A DNA stretch of 64,000 bases. Origin: Macrophomina tecta (lineage: Eukaryota; Ascomycota; Dothideomycetes; Botryosphaeriales; Botryosphaeriaceae). The DNA is taken from assembly GCA_024180945.1 (NCBI GenBank), contig JAKSGN010000005.1, positions 3,534,001-3,598,000 of the forward strand, in the 5' to 3' direction. Positions 45,329-58,717 of this stretch are shown here, piece after piece (the first letter of the stretch is position 1; the number at the start of each line of letters is the position of its first letter). The position numbers and the translations under genes are program-made. Below the pieces are notes generated by a model that saw nothing but the letters and a program-made list of their open reading frames with translations, was not told where the DNA came from and searched no databases.

Positions 45329-48300
45329 ATAGGATGGGCAGCGGTAGGCTCAATCCGCTTGTTTTGTATCTATACTCTTGGCAGTTTGGGTGGAATCGTA
45401 TCGGCGTTTAACGTGGGCAAGTTGCAATCGGACGAGTGGATTATCCCTTGCTGTGGCTTGAGCGGTCTTCTTTCCCTCGACCTTGACGGGAATAACACAA
45501 ACAGGTTGTGATGATCAGTGATTCGTGAGTGTACTAGTGTTATGTTTCGAATGGCTTGCTGGGTGGGCTGGGCTACTCAATGCGGGCCGCCCTACCGTAA
45601 GCTTGCCGATTGGGCCGGTGTGGCTCTGCGGCACAGGCATTTGGCTTCCATTGCCTGTTGTTGAGCGATTGAGCGGCATTTGTAACCAGCCACGGCGATC
45701 TCGGACGGGCGGACGCGGCCCTGCAGCCCCGATTCTGTGGCTACATCACTGGTGAACGGTACGGATGGCGAATCGTTCCCCTCCGCGATCGCTGAAGCGA
45801 TTATACAAGCCGGACCCACCATACCTCCGAGACGGGGTGCGCTCTGTTTCGACCACTGGGAGGATTTCAAACCCGGCGACTGTTGCATCACCCTCATACG
45901 CTTTCATGTAAAGCACGAGCACTGCCAATCGCGATCATAGCTAATAGACCGCCGTGCATTAAGCAGAGAAAAAGAAAGACCAAATGATACCACACGAGAA
46001 TGCCATCGCGGAGCATCACAGATGATGCCTTTCTTTCTTAAGGCGCCCGAGCGTCCTTAATGAGCGATAGCACGCAGCGAACGTTCTCGCCCTGTCGCTC
46101 ACTCGCTTGCGACAGTCACTTTAGGCGCCCGCATTGATGAGCTGCGGAGCCGCACTGAAGTAGCAATCAATCGTCCATTATCATCCGCCCCCCCTTGGAG
46201 AGAAAAATAAAAAAGGCTACTCTCAAACCGCTCGGGTTCCACATGAAGGAGCACGGCTGATCCACAGTTTCCCCGTTTCTCGTGCCGTCATCATGCACCG
46301 TGACGACTGCGCTCTAGCCCTGCTGCTGCTGCTGCCGCCGACCACAAGCCGCAAGACACACGACGCCCGGTTTGCTGACCGCCCCATTTGCCTAAAACGG
46401 CCCATTGTCGTACAAAGGGTTATACACACCGCCGCCGCAGACCGCGAGGGTTCCGGTTACGTGTATGATTACCTGGAAACTTGTTTTTTTTTTTTTTTTT
46501 CCCTTGGAGAGGAGGGACAACGAGACGCGGAAGTGGTTACCAGAGCTGTCGTAGGGGAACACCCTGCCCGCTGGCGAATTTGCTAAGCAAAATGTCATAA
46601 CAACTACCGCTTTCGGTCGAAGAAACGCCGCAGAGCCCGGTATGATCGCTGATGATTGGATGAGCCGCCGCTAGAGGGGGAGAGGATCCTAAAGTGGGCC
46701 GGCAATAAGAAAGGGTTCTTTTATTTTTAATTTTGTTTCTTTTTTTTGTCTCAAGATGTTCGTCACATTTTTTTTTTTATTTGCGCTGCCTTGCATTGGA
46801 CCCTGCAGGTCCACGTCCACGGAAAAGGCGTGTTTCTTTGTTTAACCCCCCTGGACTGGCCGAATCGGGTAATCCATCAGACATTGGGTTTCTGCTCTGA
46901 GCGCGTGCCCTGCGCGCCTGGGCTCGAATGCATTTGGGCTCGGGCCGAGAGTGCACCGGCCGTCTGCATCGTCGCTGCCCATCAGGCGTGCCGCTCGTGC
47001 GTGCATTGAGTGGGTGATAGGGAAGGGACGTGGAAGTACGAGGCACGGGGTGGAAATCGAGAGAAAATAGTGGTGGCGGTGGGCAAAAAACAGTTGACGA
47101 TGGCTGCGTCCCTAGTGCGCCGTGACGCAAAGGGCGAGGATCGGAGGAATGGTGTGGGTGCGAGCACATGCGAGCGGGCGAGACGAGACCGGACAGGCGA
47201 GGCAGCCCGGCTTGTGCGGCGAGGGCTGCGCATATGTATTGTAAATCCGAGCAGGCATTTGTCCTTTTTTCTTTTTCTCGCCCGCCGCCGTTCGACAGTA
47301 CAAGAGGCTCGAGCCATGTCGCTTCTTTCTTTATTTTTTTTTTCTTCCTCTTCTTCTTCTTCTTCTTCTTCTTCTTCGCCGCGTTTTCCTTCCGCATTGG
47401 CTGGTGTAGTGGAAACTATAGCAGGCTATCGTTAGCAGGGGGGCATCATTCGGTCAGACCGGGCACGCATCTGGAAAATGGGCCCAGGAGCCGCTGCGCT
47501 ATCTGTGAGCTGATTGTCGCCGGGCCTTGCTCCTACAGAACCCAAAAGGCTTGGCTGAGACTGTCCGGCGTGCTGACGGTGCCCTTTCCACATATTTATG
47601 TACACACCTGCTCCTCACCCAGTCCTTCGCCCCCTTCAGTTTCAGCCAAAAACTCCCCACTTCATCGTTTCTGGATACGGTTGCGAATACCACTGAATCC
47701 TTAAATAAGGATACTGCACACAGAGGAGCCACACACATTCAGAAGAGCTCAAAAGAAGCTTATTTGTATAACTATTGCTCTCTTCCATTTCGGAGCCGAA
47801 CAAAGACAGTTCTATTCACGACACCGGAATTCCCTGGATCTAACGGATTGTACATTCCAGCGCGGGACAAATACAACACTCGACAAAAGGAACCCCATCT
47901 CTTAAGCGCCACGCTTTCTCCACTTGGACCATAGGGGGACATTGCCGAACAACATTTGGAAACACGTGCATGCCAAACTAAACTCGAGGGCTATGACAAA
48001 GAAAGAAAAAATACAATAGCAGTGTTCCTGTGGGGGCTATTCTAAATGAACTACCGGGATACAAAAGAGAAAAGAGAAAGGAAACAGCAAATGTTTGCGG
48101 CGATGGCTGGGAAAATTGGAAGTTTGGGGGGTATATGACGGCTCGACCTCACATTTGCAAAACGGCCAGACAGGAACGCACGACAGAGCATGTGCATTTC
48201 ACACGGGATTCATTGGGTAACTCGTTGCCTCATAGCAAGCCGTCCAACGGAAACTACGTGTGAGGACAGCACATTCTCGGCACTGACAGGAATAACTGCA

Positions 48301-48577
48301 GAACAGGGGTGAATATCCGCAAGCAATTGGCTCTGGCAGTTGCCATTTCTTCGTTGCTCATTTCCACGAACTCCCATGACATTGTCCGAATGTTTGTTGA
48401 CGTGGGGAGTTAGCGGGATCTTCGAACACTCGGATATTCATTCTCCATTTGGTCCAGAAATTTCTTACTATCTCACCACTGGGTCGAGGGCCTCGCGTGG
48501 ATATTTTGCGTCGGAATCTTTTCCAGCCGAGATTCGGAAGGACCACGAGTGCGAGCTTAGATATCGGTGTCATCCAC
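45329..48577. other. Gene-poor region, 3.2 kb
   Basis: Convergent intergenic space between PEX14 and the C6 regulator. It has a T17 run at 46484-46500, a T tract then (CTT)n at about 47333-47377, and a 7-bp inverted repeat CTGTCGC/GCGACAG near 46093-46116. Frames up to 206 codons are driven by low-complexity tracts (Lys or Ser runs) and are not called. Confidence 0.5.
47333..47377. repeat. Poly-T followed by (CTT)n microsatellite
   Basis: A T-rich tract passes directly into about eleven CTT units. Confidence 0.85.
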
Positions 48578-50820
48578 TCAATGCATGCCAGTCGCTCGGA
48601 CCTTTCCCATCAGGAATGGCATTTGCTCGAATATCTCAGGCGCAATGGTCCAGTTGTTCAGATTACTCATGTGTTCGCGGAATGCAGGCGACAGTACTAG
48701 GCTGCCGGAGTTAGGCTCGCAATATACGGTGTGGGACTCTTCGTGGGGCCAGTTCAACGACAGGTGGTTCACCAACACACCTGTGACGTGGTGCTCAGGG
48801 TTGTGAAGGAAGAAGTCTCGGACAGCAGGCCTATGGACCGAATGTCAGCATCCATTTCCAGTCGGTATTCTCGCCGAACCGTGGCTCGGGCCGCACAACG
48901 TACCAGGGGAGGATGTCGATAGCCGCATCGTGTGGAATAACTTGCTGGAATTGCGTTGGCCGTGCCCACTCTGGAAGCCTTTCCAGATTTTGTCGGCTAG
49001 GAGAGATTTGCCACTTCGTCACCTGTCAGTGGAATCCGCCATAAGGACCTGGGCTTCCGCCGGGCTGTTGGGTCCGTACGTACCGCCATGACGTCCTTAA
49101 GGATCTCGCAAGCCGCAAGTTTCTCTGGTATTCCGACTCCACTGAAGAACACATTCGCAACCCTTGGGGCCCACACGGACAGAGGCTGCTCATTGTCAAA
49201 ATTCGTCTCGCCACTCAGGAGCGCATGGATGTCGTTATCTCGCTGGCCAAACACTTTTTGATCGGATGCGCCGTCTGCTCGAGCTTGTCTTTTGCCTTCT
49301 CGGAAAGTTGCGTAGGTGTATGTTATTGGGTTGATCGAGGATCCGTGGGTTAGATTTGTTTGGAAGTTCATGGTCGGGTGATTCATGGCGTGAGCTGCGA
49401 TGGGTATGGGAGATGCACTGGATCCGAGAATGGCCTGCTTGCTATCATCAAGGTCAGTCAAGGACATCGCCTGGAAAAATGAGTACTAAGTGGTGATGGG
49501 CAACTAACTTTCCTTGCGGTAACACGGCGGGGGCACTCGACCCCTCCCGGTAGGGCGAGGCCTGCACATGCGGGGGAGAAAAAGTGCCATCGGGCATCCA
49601 GACACCACTGTCGCCCGTTGTTAGGAGGGGATGGGTTGACCACTGTGCCTGTAACGCGCTGTTAGGGATCCGGTCGTCGCCTGGAATTGCCGGATTATCT
49701 GAAACACACCTCGGTCGTCGTCGGCAGACCTTGCGCAAATCCGGGGCTCACGCTCTGTTCGTATCCCGAATAGTACGCGGGAATCGATTCTGGTGTTGCG
49801 CCCGTCGCCGTCACGTCACTCTTCTGGTCGCCACTCATTGACGAGGAGGAGCCGACGGCGGGAGCCCCACCATCAGCGTCTGGTCGCGTCGTCCTGGGCC
49901 CTTCCAGTATCTTTCTCATCTCTTCGGCCGAGTGTTCGGAAAACCCATTATTTTGAATCTCGAGCGCGAGCCGCGTTGCAGCTTCGCGCTGGGACGACGT
50001 CGCAAGCAAAGGGAGGACGGACTTAACCTCCTCCAGTTCCTGCTCCAGCTTCTTCACATTTACCCGCAACGTGCCCTGCCACCTGTGTTCCTGTCGCATG
50101 TCGTAACTGCACGTCGAGCCCTTCATTGCGCAGGTGTTGCAGACAGGCTGCAAACCATTGCACTGGACCGGTGTTAATTGTCAATGTGTGCGGCGGGGCT
50201 TGTCCATGGGGATACGTACCTTGCTCTTTCGCTTCTTGCACGGCACACATGCTATGGCGGTGATGCGTCCTCGCTTGGAGCCGAGCTTGGGGGTGGTGGT
50301 GGTCGGCGACGGAGTATTGTCCGAGGACTGAGAAGAAAGCTGTGGAGGAGAAGGGCCGACCTGGATGGGTCGAAACAATGGACGCTGCTGGTAGGCCGGC
50401 ATATTACTTGCTTGGGCTGAGGCAGAGGATTGAGGATGACTAGAAGAGCACAGAATGACTCGCTGATCCGGATCTCGCGCAGATCTCGGTGGCGGGCGAG
50501 TTGCAGCGGTGCGGAGGGAGGAAAGGTTTTGCTGCGATGCGGCCGACGAGGATAGGGTCGGGTCTATGGGAAGTTCTACGGCATTTTGTTATGTCAGTAC
50601 CACAAAAACAAGATCTCTCTATCTCCGCCGAATTGACTGAGTAAATAGGACCTTGGATTGGGCACCATCAGGTGCCAGCAGGCCCCAGTGTTTCGCCTCA
50701 TACGCAGCCAGAGCTTCGGGGTCGCAGCACAGCGGGCAGCGAAAGTCAAAGCACGACGCTAGGCGCGGCGGCCAGGCACCGCTTCTGGAACGAGTTATCT
50801 GGCAGCTTACCTGGAAGCAT
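48578..50820 (-). CDS. Zn2Cys6 transcription regulator with DUF3425 domain
   Basis: Seven exons: 50820-50811 (10 nt), 50575-50220, 50162-49710, 49648-49509, 49441-49084, 49022-48904 and 48830-48578; 562 aa. The binuclear cluster is CVPCKKRKSK then CNGLQPVCNTCAMKGSTC (C113, C116, C123, C130, C133, C140), split by an intron between K122 and C123. A short coiled coil follows (VKKLEQELEEVKSVLPLL). The C-terminal DUF3425 region has AILGSSASPIPIAAHAMNHP, WQISPSRQNLERLPEW, RPTQFQQVIPH and IDILPW/PAVRDFF, then NNWTIAPEIFEQMP. Intron 6 removes an apparent stop codon and restores the IDILPWP motif. The 10-nt first exon with a 235-bp intron is the weakest part; a later in-frame ATG at 50402 is the alternative start. 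DNA target unknown. Confidence 0.85.
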
Positions 50821-53800
50821 GCGGGCGGCCTACGGCGGGCGGGCGGGAGGGATGGGTCCAACAACGCTGACTGATCTTCCTACTTCTGCGACCGCCAGCC
50901 CGGCGGCCTTGGCTGGTTATAGACGCTCAACACCTGTGTCGCCATCAGCGGCTTCGTCGCCCAATGGCGCAGATCGGGGCGCGCATAAGGGTCCTCACCT
51001 CGCAGGCGCCGGAATGGAGACACGGAGATGCTTCCTAAGCGGTGGCTCTGAGCGGCGGTCAATCGATGCTGGCGGAGCGAATAGGCGGCACACCTTGTCT
51101 GCAGCGGCGAATTACCAGCGACGAGGGCAGAGGCAGGCGGGTGGTTTAAAAAAGGGAAGCCAGCCAGACCGATCTGCCGTGATCCCTACCTGCCTCCGCT
51201 AGTTTGATGAAGACAGCAGCAGCCGACACCAGCTGCCCGTTTGCCTTTCTGCGCTGGGGAGCAAACACGCCGTTTCGAGCCGCCAGCACGCTTCTGCCGC
51301 TTGCCTGTGGTCCTTGTCCCAAGCTTTCCGGTACGCTACCTTGCCACCTAGTGCAAGCTAATCCGGAACGACTCAAGCCTCTGTGCGCGCCGGATCTCGC
51401 AAGATATAGCATCACCCATCCTCGGCCGCCGCAGGGGACTGATTCAGCAGCCCAACCCTACCCTGCGAGCATCACCCTGATGAGCGGGATCGTCGGTGGG
51501 CGCAGCAATCGAGTCGCCAGCGCTCGCCCTGCCCGCCGCCATGCCACCACCGTCAGCGGCCTGCGCCAGAAGGCACTGGCTCCGTCGCCCATCCATGGTC
51601 GAATCTGTGCGCGACAGATCTGACAGTTGCTGCTGCACCCTGACGTCCGCCCTCACGACCACCGCCGCCCTGTCCGCCCCGGGAGCTACCCCACAAGCGC
51701 GTGGTCTGGACCTCCATCGCCAGCTTGTCGCCGCCAGGACGAGCCTCTGCCACCGGGCCAAGTCTTGATCGCAAGGCGTGCCTGGGACCCTCCGTCTTCC
51801 AAGCTCCCAAACACTCACCATCACCGCAGAGTGAACCCATATCGGCCCGACTCCTCCACCAGCAACCACTTCGACCCATCACCACCACCCCCAGAAGCCA
51901 CCCTCACGAGCCACAGCCGCTCCATGACGCGTGTCCGTGGCGTTCCGCTTCCAACGTCCCAAAAAGCCCCTTCATCATCGCGCAGCCCTCTCCCTGCCGC
52001 CGCCCTGATGAGCCTCCACAGCACGACGATCCGTTTCGGCCCTCGCCCACATGCTTGCTGCTGATCGCCGCCATTGGGTTGCCAGATCAACGTCCTCGCG
52101 ATGCCCTACGGAAATCAGTCCTCGCACAAGTCCGTCAAGGAGCCAGCCCTCCGCGCCACGCTGTTGTGAGCCCGAGACCCTCCCCGGCCGTAGCTAGCAG
52201 AGCCGCGCGACGGACGGCTCAGAACTCAAGATTGGTAGCGCGCTTCTTTATGGTGACGCAGCGAGCTTGGACGCTCCCCGGCGAAGCGCTGCCCAAGAAC
52301 TTAGACGCCCAAAGTCCTCCTGTCCAGCGCGTGCCCCTCGTACGGCTGTCTCGGGCCGCGGTTACTGATTCAAATCTCCGCGCGCGCGCAAAGACACGCG
52401 CCGCTTTGAGGAAGAGAGTCGTAGCGTCGCAAAGTGTCGCCCGCGGCCTCGGTAGACTCGTTTTGGGCCACGGGTGGCAGCTGCGGTCCACCTTGCCACC
52501 GGTGCCCCTTGGGTGTTGATGCAGCAGTGAAAATCTTTGTGCCTGTGGGTCACTCATTCTACCCTCATCTTGCTCACTGTCCCGAAAGGGCATGTAAAGC
52601 AGTCCGCTGCACTGAGGGGCCGTAAGGCGGCAGCCATCGGGTCCTCTTGGCCCTACAAGCAGATGCAGACCCACGCCTGAATGGCCATTAGCGCTTGCTA
52701 GCCATTCGGATCTCGCCTGTGTCGGATCGCTCTGTTCGGCAAGCCGTCTCGAGTTTGGCCAGTGCCGCTTCCTTGACCCGTCATTCGGATCGGGTTCCGA
52801 GAAGTTAGGCAATGTTGCCTCATCACTAATCCGAGGCACGAACTCAATGGCCGACGCTTCAAATAGAAGGCAGTCGAGTTTAGGGCTTGCAATATATAGA
52901 GTATCGCAAGCGAGGCGCTTCACTGACCGGAGAGGGAGTTGAAGGCGCCAAGACCGTTTATCAGACAGGCAAATGCCGACCGACGGCATCAGGTGTGCTC
53001 AAGCCAGGTAAGTCGTGTAAATCACCAAGGGCCTAGCCGCATCGTGTTGCTGGTCAGCGTGGACGGCTCTGAGCCCTGACCTTGGCCAGGATCGACCGGC
53101 ACTTAAAGGGCAGGTATCCATGTCGAGCTGAGGGTCTGCTGCAAAACCAGTTGGTGTCGTCGACTTCTGCGAGGCTCGAATCAGATGTCAGCATGAAGGA
53201 AAATAGACACGCGTAGGACACAGGCTGAGCCTTGCGAGGCTTGCGAGCGTTGGCTCCCGCGGCGGAGTCGAATGCCAGACCGCCGCGGCGTGAACCGCGT
53301 GCGTTGGAAGCTGGCCGATCATGAATCGTGTGGCGCTCGCTCTTATGCGCTTGGCTTAACGGCGGCGCCGATTAGCTGCATCCCCTGCTCCCTGGTTTTT
53401 GCAGCTGCGCTCGTCACCGGGGCGTACCAGCAAAAGATGTGAGGTTGCATCGGGAGGCGCCTGCGTGGGTCGGTCAGTCGAGGTCGAAGACGAGCTTCGC
53501 GTACCAGCTGAAACCTCTCTCCATGCATTTCTGCCAGCCGTTGCCAATAAGCGCGCCTCGGGAAGCAGCTTTCGAGTCATTTGCTTTATTGGGCGAAGGG
53601 GGGGGGGGGGTGGTTTTTTCTTAGATCAAAGCATCGGGTGTCACTTGCTCACAGACGGCTCTGGGTAAAAGGAAGCGTGCGTAGCTAGCTTGGATGAAGT
53701 GAAGCGTTCCGCAAGGGCCCGTGTCCTCAGGCCACATATGGTATCATTTCAACGGCAGCGTTCCCTGGAGCTGCTTGCTGAGATTGCCAAGCCGCTGAGG

Positions 53801-54657
53801 AGCGGGTGTTTTGACGGTGCATGAGGGCATTTGCTTGCCAGACGTAGATGAAGATGACCATGCGCGGGGCAGGCCTGGCGGCGGAAGTGAGATCCAGCTA
53901 GCTGCCTGAATCACGGCTCAACGCGAAATTACTTGTCCCAGCCGGCTGCAGTCCAGCCTAGGCGGTGGTCCAGTCAATGCGGCCACGACTTCGCTGCGCA
54001 GCTCCAGCTGGTGGCGTGCATCAGCGGACACAAGCTGAGGCCTGCTCAAGCGCGCCGGGGGCAGCTCGGGACGGCGGGGAGGCGGATGGCAGTGGAGCAA
54101 AGCTGGAGTCGCTCGCACCGTGAGACGCGTTGGCGTGGACGCGAGCTCCCCTGCGTAATGTAAGAGGCAGGTGGACATGAGGATCCGCAATGGTGGGCAG
54201 TAATGGTGCCTGAGGCGCTGATTTAGATTAGCAGAATCCCCGCAGTAAATCCTATGGCCTGTTGCTGAGCTCAGCGGCCTTGTGGGATGCCCTGGACGAA
54301 TCGCTGATGACTCAGCCGGCAAAACATTGGCCCATGGTCTGCCCGGGCAGCGACGACGGACGCCATCCGAGGAGCGCAATTATCGCGTCACACTACCGCA
54401 GTCGCGACTCCATACCATCTCCCTCTGGCTTGCATCCGCCAGGTAGTCGCGTTGCGTGCATCTTGTCTCCCGCGCCGCCTTGCGCCCGCAAGCTCTGCAC
54501 CAGACCCTCCGCTCCGCGGATTCAGGAGGAAAAACACATCTTGCTGGTTCGACTTCTGTCAAGCCTGCAACCTCGAAAAGACGTTAGCTAACCTCCATCC
54601 TATCGCTCTCCATCTCAGGCAGATCTGGTTCCGCAAGAATTTAGGTCAACAGTCATC
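50821..54657. other. Gene-poor region upstream of the C6 regulator and PRP4 kinase
   Basis: A 3.8-kb divergent intergenic region. Long overlapping frames exist on both strands (for example + 51701-52519 and - 52219-52989), but they are Arg/Pro/Ser-rich, antisense to each other and without motifs, so none is called. A G13 run lies at 53598-53610. It contains the promoters of both flanking genes; no individual site was recognised. Confidence 0.5.
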
Positions 54658-57214
54658 ATGAGCACACACTCTGAATCGGAGGGAGAAATTCCTGATCACG
54701 AGGTCCACAAGGCAACTACGGCACAGCCATTATCGACGGGCAACAGCGTTAACCGTCAATCCAGACCCCGCGCATCAGATTCGAAGTCTCCACGGGAGCC
54801 ATATGAGGGTGCTCCACGCCGCTACCGCTCCCGATCTCCTGACAGACACCGTTCGCCCCGTGGAGAGAAGCGCCGCCGTGACGATGACTTTCTCCATGAC
54901 CGAGACCGCTACGACCCGCGTCGCTTCAAGGTTCGCTACGAGGACAGACGTTCCTACGATGACGATCGTCGCCACCGTGTGTCTTACGCCGACATAGATC
55001 ATGGGGACACGGGCCGGCTCTCACGCTACGATGATCCGCGCGACCGAAACCGCTATAGTCGCCACTCTACCCGAAGCCGCTCGCCACCCAGGCGCGGCGG
55101 TCCTGACAAACGTCGTGACAGACGTAATGAGAGGCATGACCCGGACCGGAGAGACTGGCGGCAGCACCTTCGCGAGAACGGTGGAGATTGGCGCTCACAG
55201 GAGCATTCAGGCACTGAGCGAGTCAACAAGGGGAACGAGCGGAACACATCTGCGCCTAAAGACACCCGCAGCCGTGAAAAGCAGCAGCATACTGTGGTGA
55301 AGGATGTTGAAGCAGAGGCCGAGACGTACGTCTGATCATACATGCATTTGGAAATGATGGTTAACTAACAAATCACAGATCTACGGAAGTTCAGGATGGA
55401 ACCTTGAAAGATACCGAAATGGTCGACGAGCATAGCCAAGCACAGCCAGAGCTCGAACCAGAGCCCATCGATTATGATGCTGAAGTTGAAAGACGTCGGA
55501 AGAGGAGAGAAGCAATCAAAGCTAAGTATATGGGCTCGTCTACGCCCCTGCGTGTCCAAGTTCTGCAACCCGGGATTGAATCTGGTCCGTCTACTCCGCA
55601 GGCTGAAAGTCCGAATGGTTATCTTGAACGTTCTGGTATGTATATCCTTACCCTGACCTGATATGTTGCTAACATGACTGCAGTGTCTCCCATGATTGTG
55701 TCACCAAGCACACCCCAAGACAGTTCCGCGCCAGTCTCGCCTCCAGTCGTTGCAGTTCAGCACGATGAAGAACTTGCCAATCGCAAACGCGCGGATATTG
55801 CAGATGCTCAAGAGCCATCGGCTGCTGACTATGATCCTACCATGGACACCGAAGAGGACAGAGCTCGGGATCAGCAACAGAATCGTGATGTATCGGCCGC
55901 AGCCTACAACGAAGTGGAAGTCCAGCCGCAGCCACACGAAGCTCCAGTCGCGGATTCTAGGATCGAAGGGCAGCCTCTGAACAAGAAAACTAAGGACGAC
56001 TTCGATATGTTTGCTGAGGATGATGACGACATGTTTGCGGAAACTCCCGCCAAGCCAGCCGAAACCACCGAGGATACGAAGGCGCCACAGGTCAAGAAAT
56101 TGGACAGCAGCATGCTTGATGTCTGGGATGATCCGCAGGGTTACTACAAGGTGATCCTCAACGAGCTTCTGGACGATCGTTATGAGGTCCAAGCCCGCTT
56201 GGGCAAGGGAGTCTTCTCAGAAGTCGTCCGGGCGAAGGATGTTAAAACAGGTGACTTGGTCGCCATTAAGATCATTCGCAACGACGAAATCTTGAGGAAA
56301 GCTGGTGTCAAGGAGATTGAGATGCTGGAAAAGCTTATCGAGAATGACCCGGACGACAGGCGCCACTGCATCCGCCTTGAGAGATGGTTTGATCACAAGC
56401 ACCATTTGTGCATGGTTTTCGAGCATCTCAGCATCAACCTGCGCGAAGTGCTGAAGAAGTTCGGCCGTGATGTGGGACTGCACCTGAAAGCGGTCCGATC
56501 TTATGCTCAGCAGATGTTCATTGCGCTGAGTCTGCTCCGCAAATGTAACATTGTCCATGCAGACATTAAGCCTGACAACATGCTGGTCAACGAGAACCGG
56601 ACCGTGCTCAAAATTTGCGATCTAGGTTCTGCAGCGGACATCTCAGAGTGCGAAGTCCCGGCCGGACTACTAGTGAGTCGTTTTTACCGTGCCCCGGAGA
56701 TCATGCTGGGTATTCCTCACGACTACGGTATCGACATGTGGGCTGTTGGATGCACGCTGTTCGAGCTTTACACGGGCAAAATCCTGTTTACCGGGCGTGA
56801 CAACAACCAGATGCTCCGCTCGATTCAGGAATGCCGAGGTAAAATCAGCCCGAAGTTGCTGAAAAAGGGCTGGGCAGATTACGTGTACGAGCATTTTGAT
56901 TCAAACCTTCAGATGTTTAGGAGTGTCGAGACAGACAAGATCACTGGAAAGGCAAGTTGATCCGAGCTCATTACAGGTTTATGTTCCACTGACATGTGTT
57001 ATAGGACGTGACTCGCCTGGTCAACATCGTCAAACCCACACGTGATCTCAAGTCCCGCTTGATTGGAAGTACCAAAGGCCTTACCGAGGCGGAGATCAAG
57101 GAGATCAACCTATTCCATGACCTCTTGGACAAATGTCTCAACCTTAACCCCGAGAAGCGCATCACTCCCGCCGAGGCCCTCAAGCATCCATTCATTCACC
57201 GCACTAAAGTTTAA
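54658..57214 (+). CDS. prp4: PRP4-type spliceosomal kinase (PRPF4B/Prp4)
   Basis: Dual-specificity-like CMGC kinase that phosphorylates tri-snRNP proteins during pre-mRNA splicing. Four exons: 54658-55325, 55379-55635, 55684-56951 and 57005-57214; 800 aa. Introns are 53, 48 and 53 bp; the third is GC-AG (GCAAGT donor, CTGACA branch, TATAG acceptor). The first 200 aa are an Arg/Ser/Asp-rich, RS-like domain (RYRSRSPDRHRSPRGEKRRR). A Glu/Asp-rich region (DDFDMFAEDDDDMFAE) precedes WDDPQGYY, the motif just before the kinase domain. Catalytic features: LGKGVFSEVVRA, VAIKII (K504), HADIKPDN (D605), DLGSAADI and SRFYRAPEIMLG, then DMWAVGCTLFELYTGKILF. The C-terminal exon completes the domain with LDKCLNLNPEKRITPAEALK. 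Confidence 0.96.
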
Positions 57215-58163
57215 TTGCCCCCGATTTATTCATTCTTTTGCGTTTCGCGCATAGCATTCAGGATACTTGCAACAAAGATTAAAAGGGAATAGACGGGCGT
57301 ATGGAGCACTGAAATTCAGCGAGGAGTAAGCTATATCTACTTTCTAGCGGTATACGAACATCACATGGCTTTCTTGGCGGGAATTGCTTTTGATGGTCTG
57401 GTCGGCAGCTATGATTGTCGACGATTAGAAATCGGCTTACAAGGGTGATGGCGCTCTTCCATGGACGTGGAAAAGTATTCTTGGGTCGCTGGCTATTTAG
57501 CACAGATAGGCTCAGAGTATAACATGAGCTAAGGTAGCTCCACACACACAAGGTGACGACGATCTTGGTATCGCGTAGAAAACTGCAAAATTAAGTGTTT
57601 TCCTGGCTTTAGCCGATCTCCGTCCCCGGAAGTTAAGTGCCCGGTGCAACACCGTCGTCAACTGCCGCGTCATCTCACCGACAGTCTGTTCCCTGAACAT
57701 AATATCAATGCGAAAGCGGGCGTCGGAAGAAGCGTGCTGCATGCAGGGCCAGGCAGCCAGCGTGATATCGGAACCGGGGGCATGGGAAAGCTAGTGCTCC
57801 GCATCCGCCCTTACCGCCTCTCTCGTTCCCAACTTCCGGTCCAACGGTTCACCTGAGCCCTGTCTCATCCTTCGAACCTCTTCAGCCAACCCAAATACCT
57901 AGCGTCCCCTTCTCCTGGGACCAAGGAGTCAAGCGCCGAGGACGGGCCATGGTCGGCAACTGGGCTGACCTAAGATGCAGCCATACATGGACAGTTATAC
58001 ATGTGGCACGCGCGTGAATCCTCTTTGTTGCCTGCTAGCGCCTCGAATTGGTGCCCGGGGAATCATCCGCTGCGGTTTATGTTATCTCTTCCAATCACGG
58101 AATGGTCCGTTCACAATTGACAGGGTTTGCGGCTCGCCAGTCGTTTTGAGTTTCCTCGACCAA

Positions 58164-58188
58164 AGAGAGAGAGAGAGAGAGAGAGAGA
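58164..58188. repeat. (GA)n microsatellite
   Basis: About 12 dinucleotide units followed by A-rich sequence. Confidence 0.9.
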
Positions 58189-58682
58189 AAAAAAGAAAGA
58201 GGGCAAACAGCCTCGATCTTAGTTTCCTTTTTGTCTTTCGGGATGTTCCAAGCGGTTCAGTTTGATGAGCGTATGAGTAAGGAGAACCCGCGGCGGCATC
58301 CGAATTACGTTATCGGCGCTCGTAGGTTGACTTTTCGTTTTGTGGGATGCACATGATAACACCTAAGTGGCCACGTGCTGGCCGTGGTCACGTTCTCGTT
58401 CGTTCAGGCTAAGCCTCCGTTTTTGAGCACGCTGCGAAGAGATAGTGAGGGGATTCTATTGCCCAAAGTTCCCTCGGTGAAGAGAATCAAATGAGTGTAT
58501 TACTAAAAAGCATACATACAACTCCATCGTGACACACAGGACGAGTCGTCCTAAGCATTACTCTGTCTGCATATTGCATGTGTAGATCAAACGACTGCAA
58601 GGGCCTCTGCCGAGCTGCATCCGCGTCCTGGCACACTGGACGGGATTCCAGCTTCTACCTTCGTCGAGAGGATGGCATGTCT

Positions 58683-58686
<4 letters not shown>

Positions 58687-58714
<28 letters not shown>
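58687..58714. repeat. (CT)14 microsatellite
   Basis: Uninterrupted CT dinucleotides. Confidence 0.9.

Positions 58715-58717
<3 letters not shown>

Noticed and set aside
48831..48903. Apparent premature stop or frameshift in the DUF3425 region of the C6 regulator
   Set aside because: A 73-bp GTACGT...CCATAG intron with a GCTGAC branch removes the stop and restores the conserved IDILPWP motif.
51701..52989. Two long overlapping frames on opposite strands (272 and 256 codons)
   Set aside because: Mutually antisense, Arg/Pro/Ser-rich, no motifs; at least one must be chance and neither has support.
56952..57004. Apparent truncation of PRP4 kinase before its last 70 residues
   Set aside because: Explained by a GC-AG intron; the downstream exon completes the kinase domain in phase.
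57602..57640. Segment resembling the middle of 5S rRNA (GATCTCCGT then GGAAGTTAAG)
   Set aside because: No matching 5' or 3' halves, no closing stem and no Pol III terminator at the right distance.
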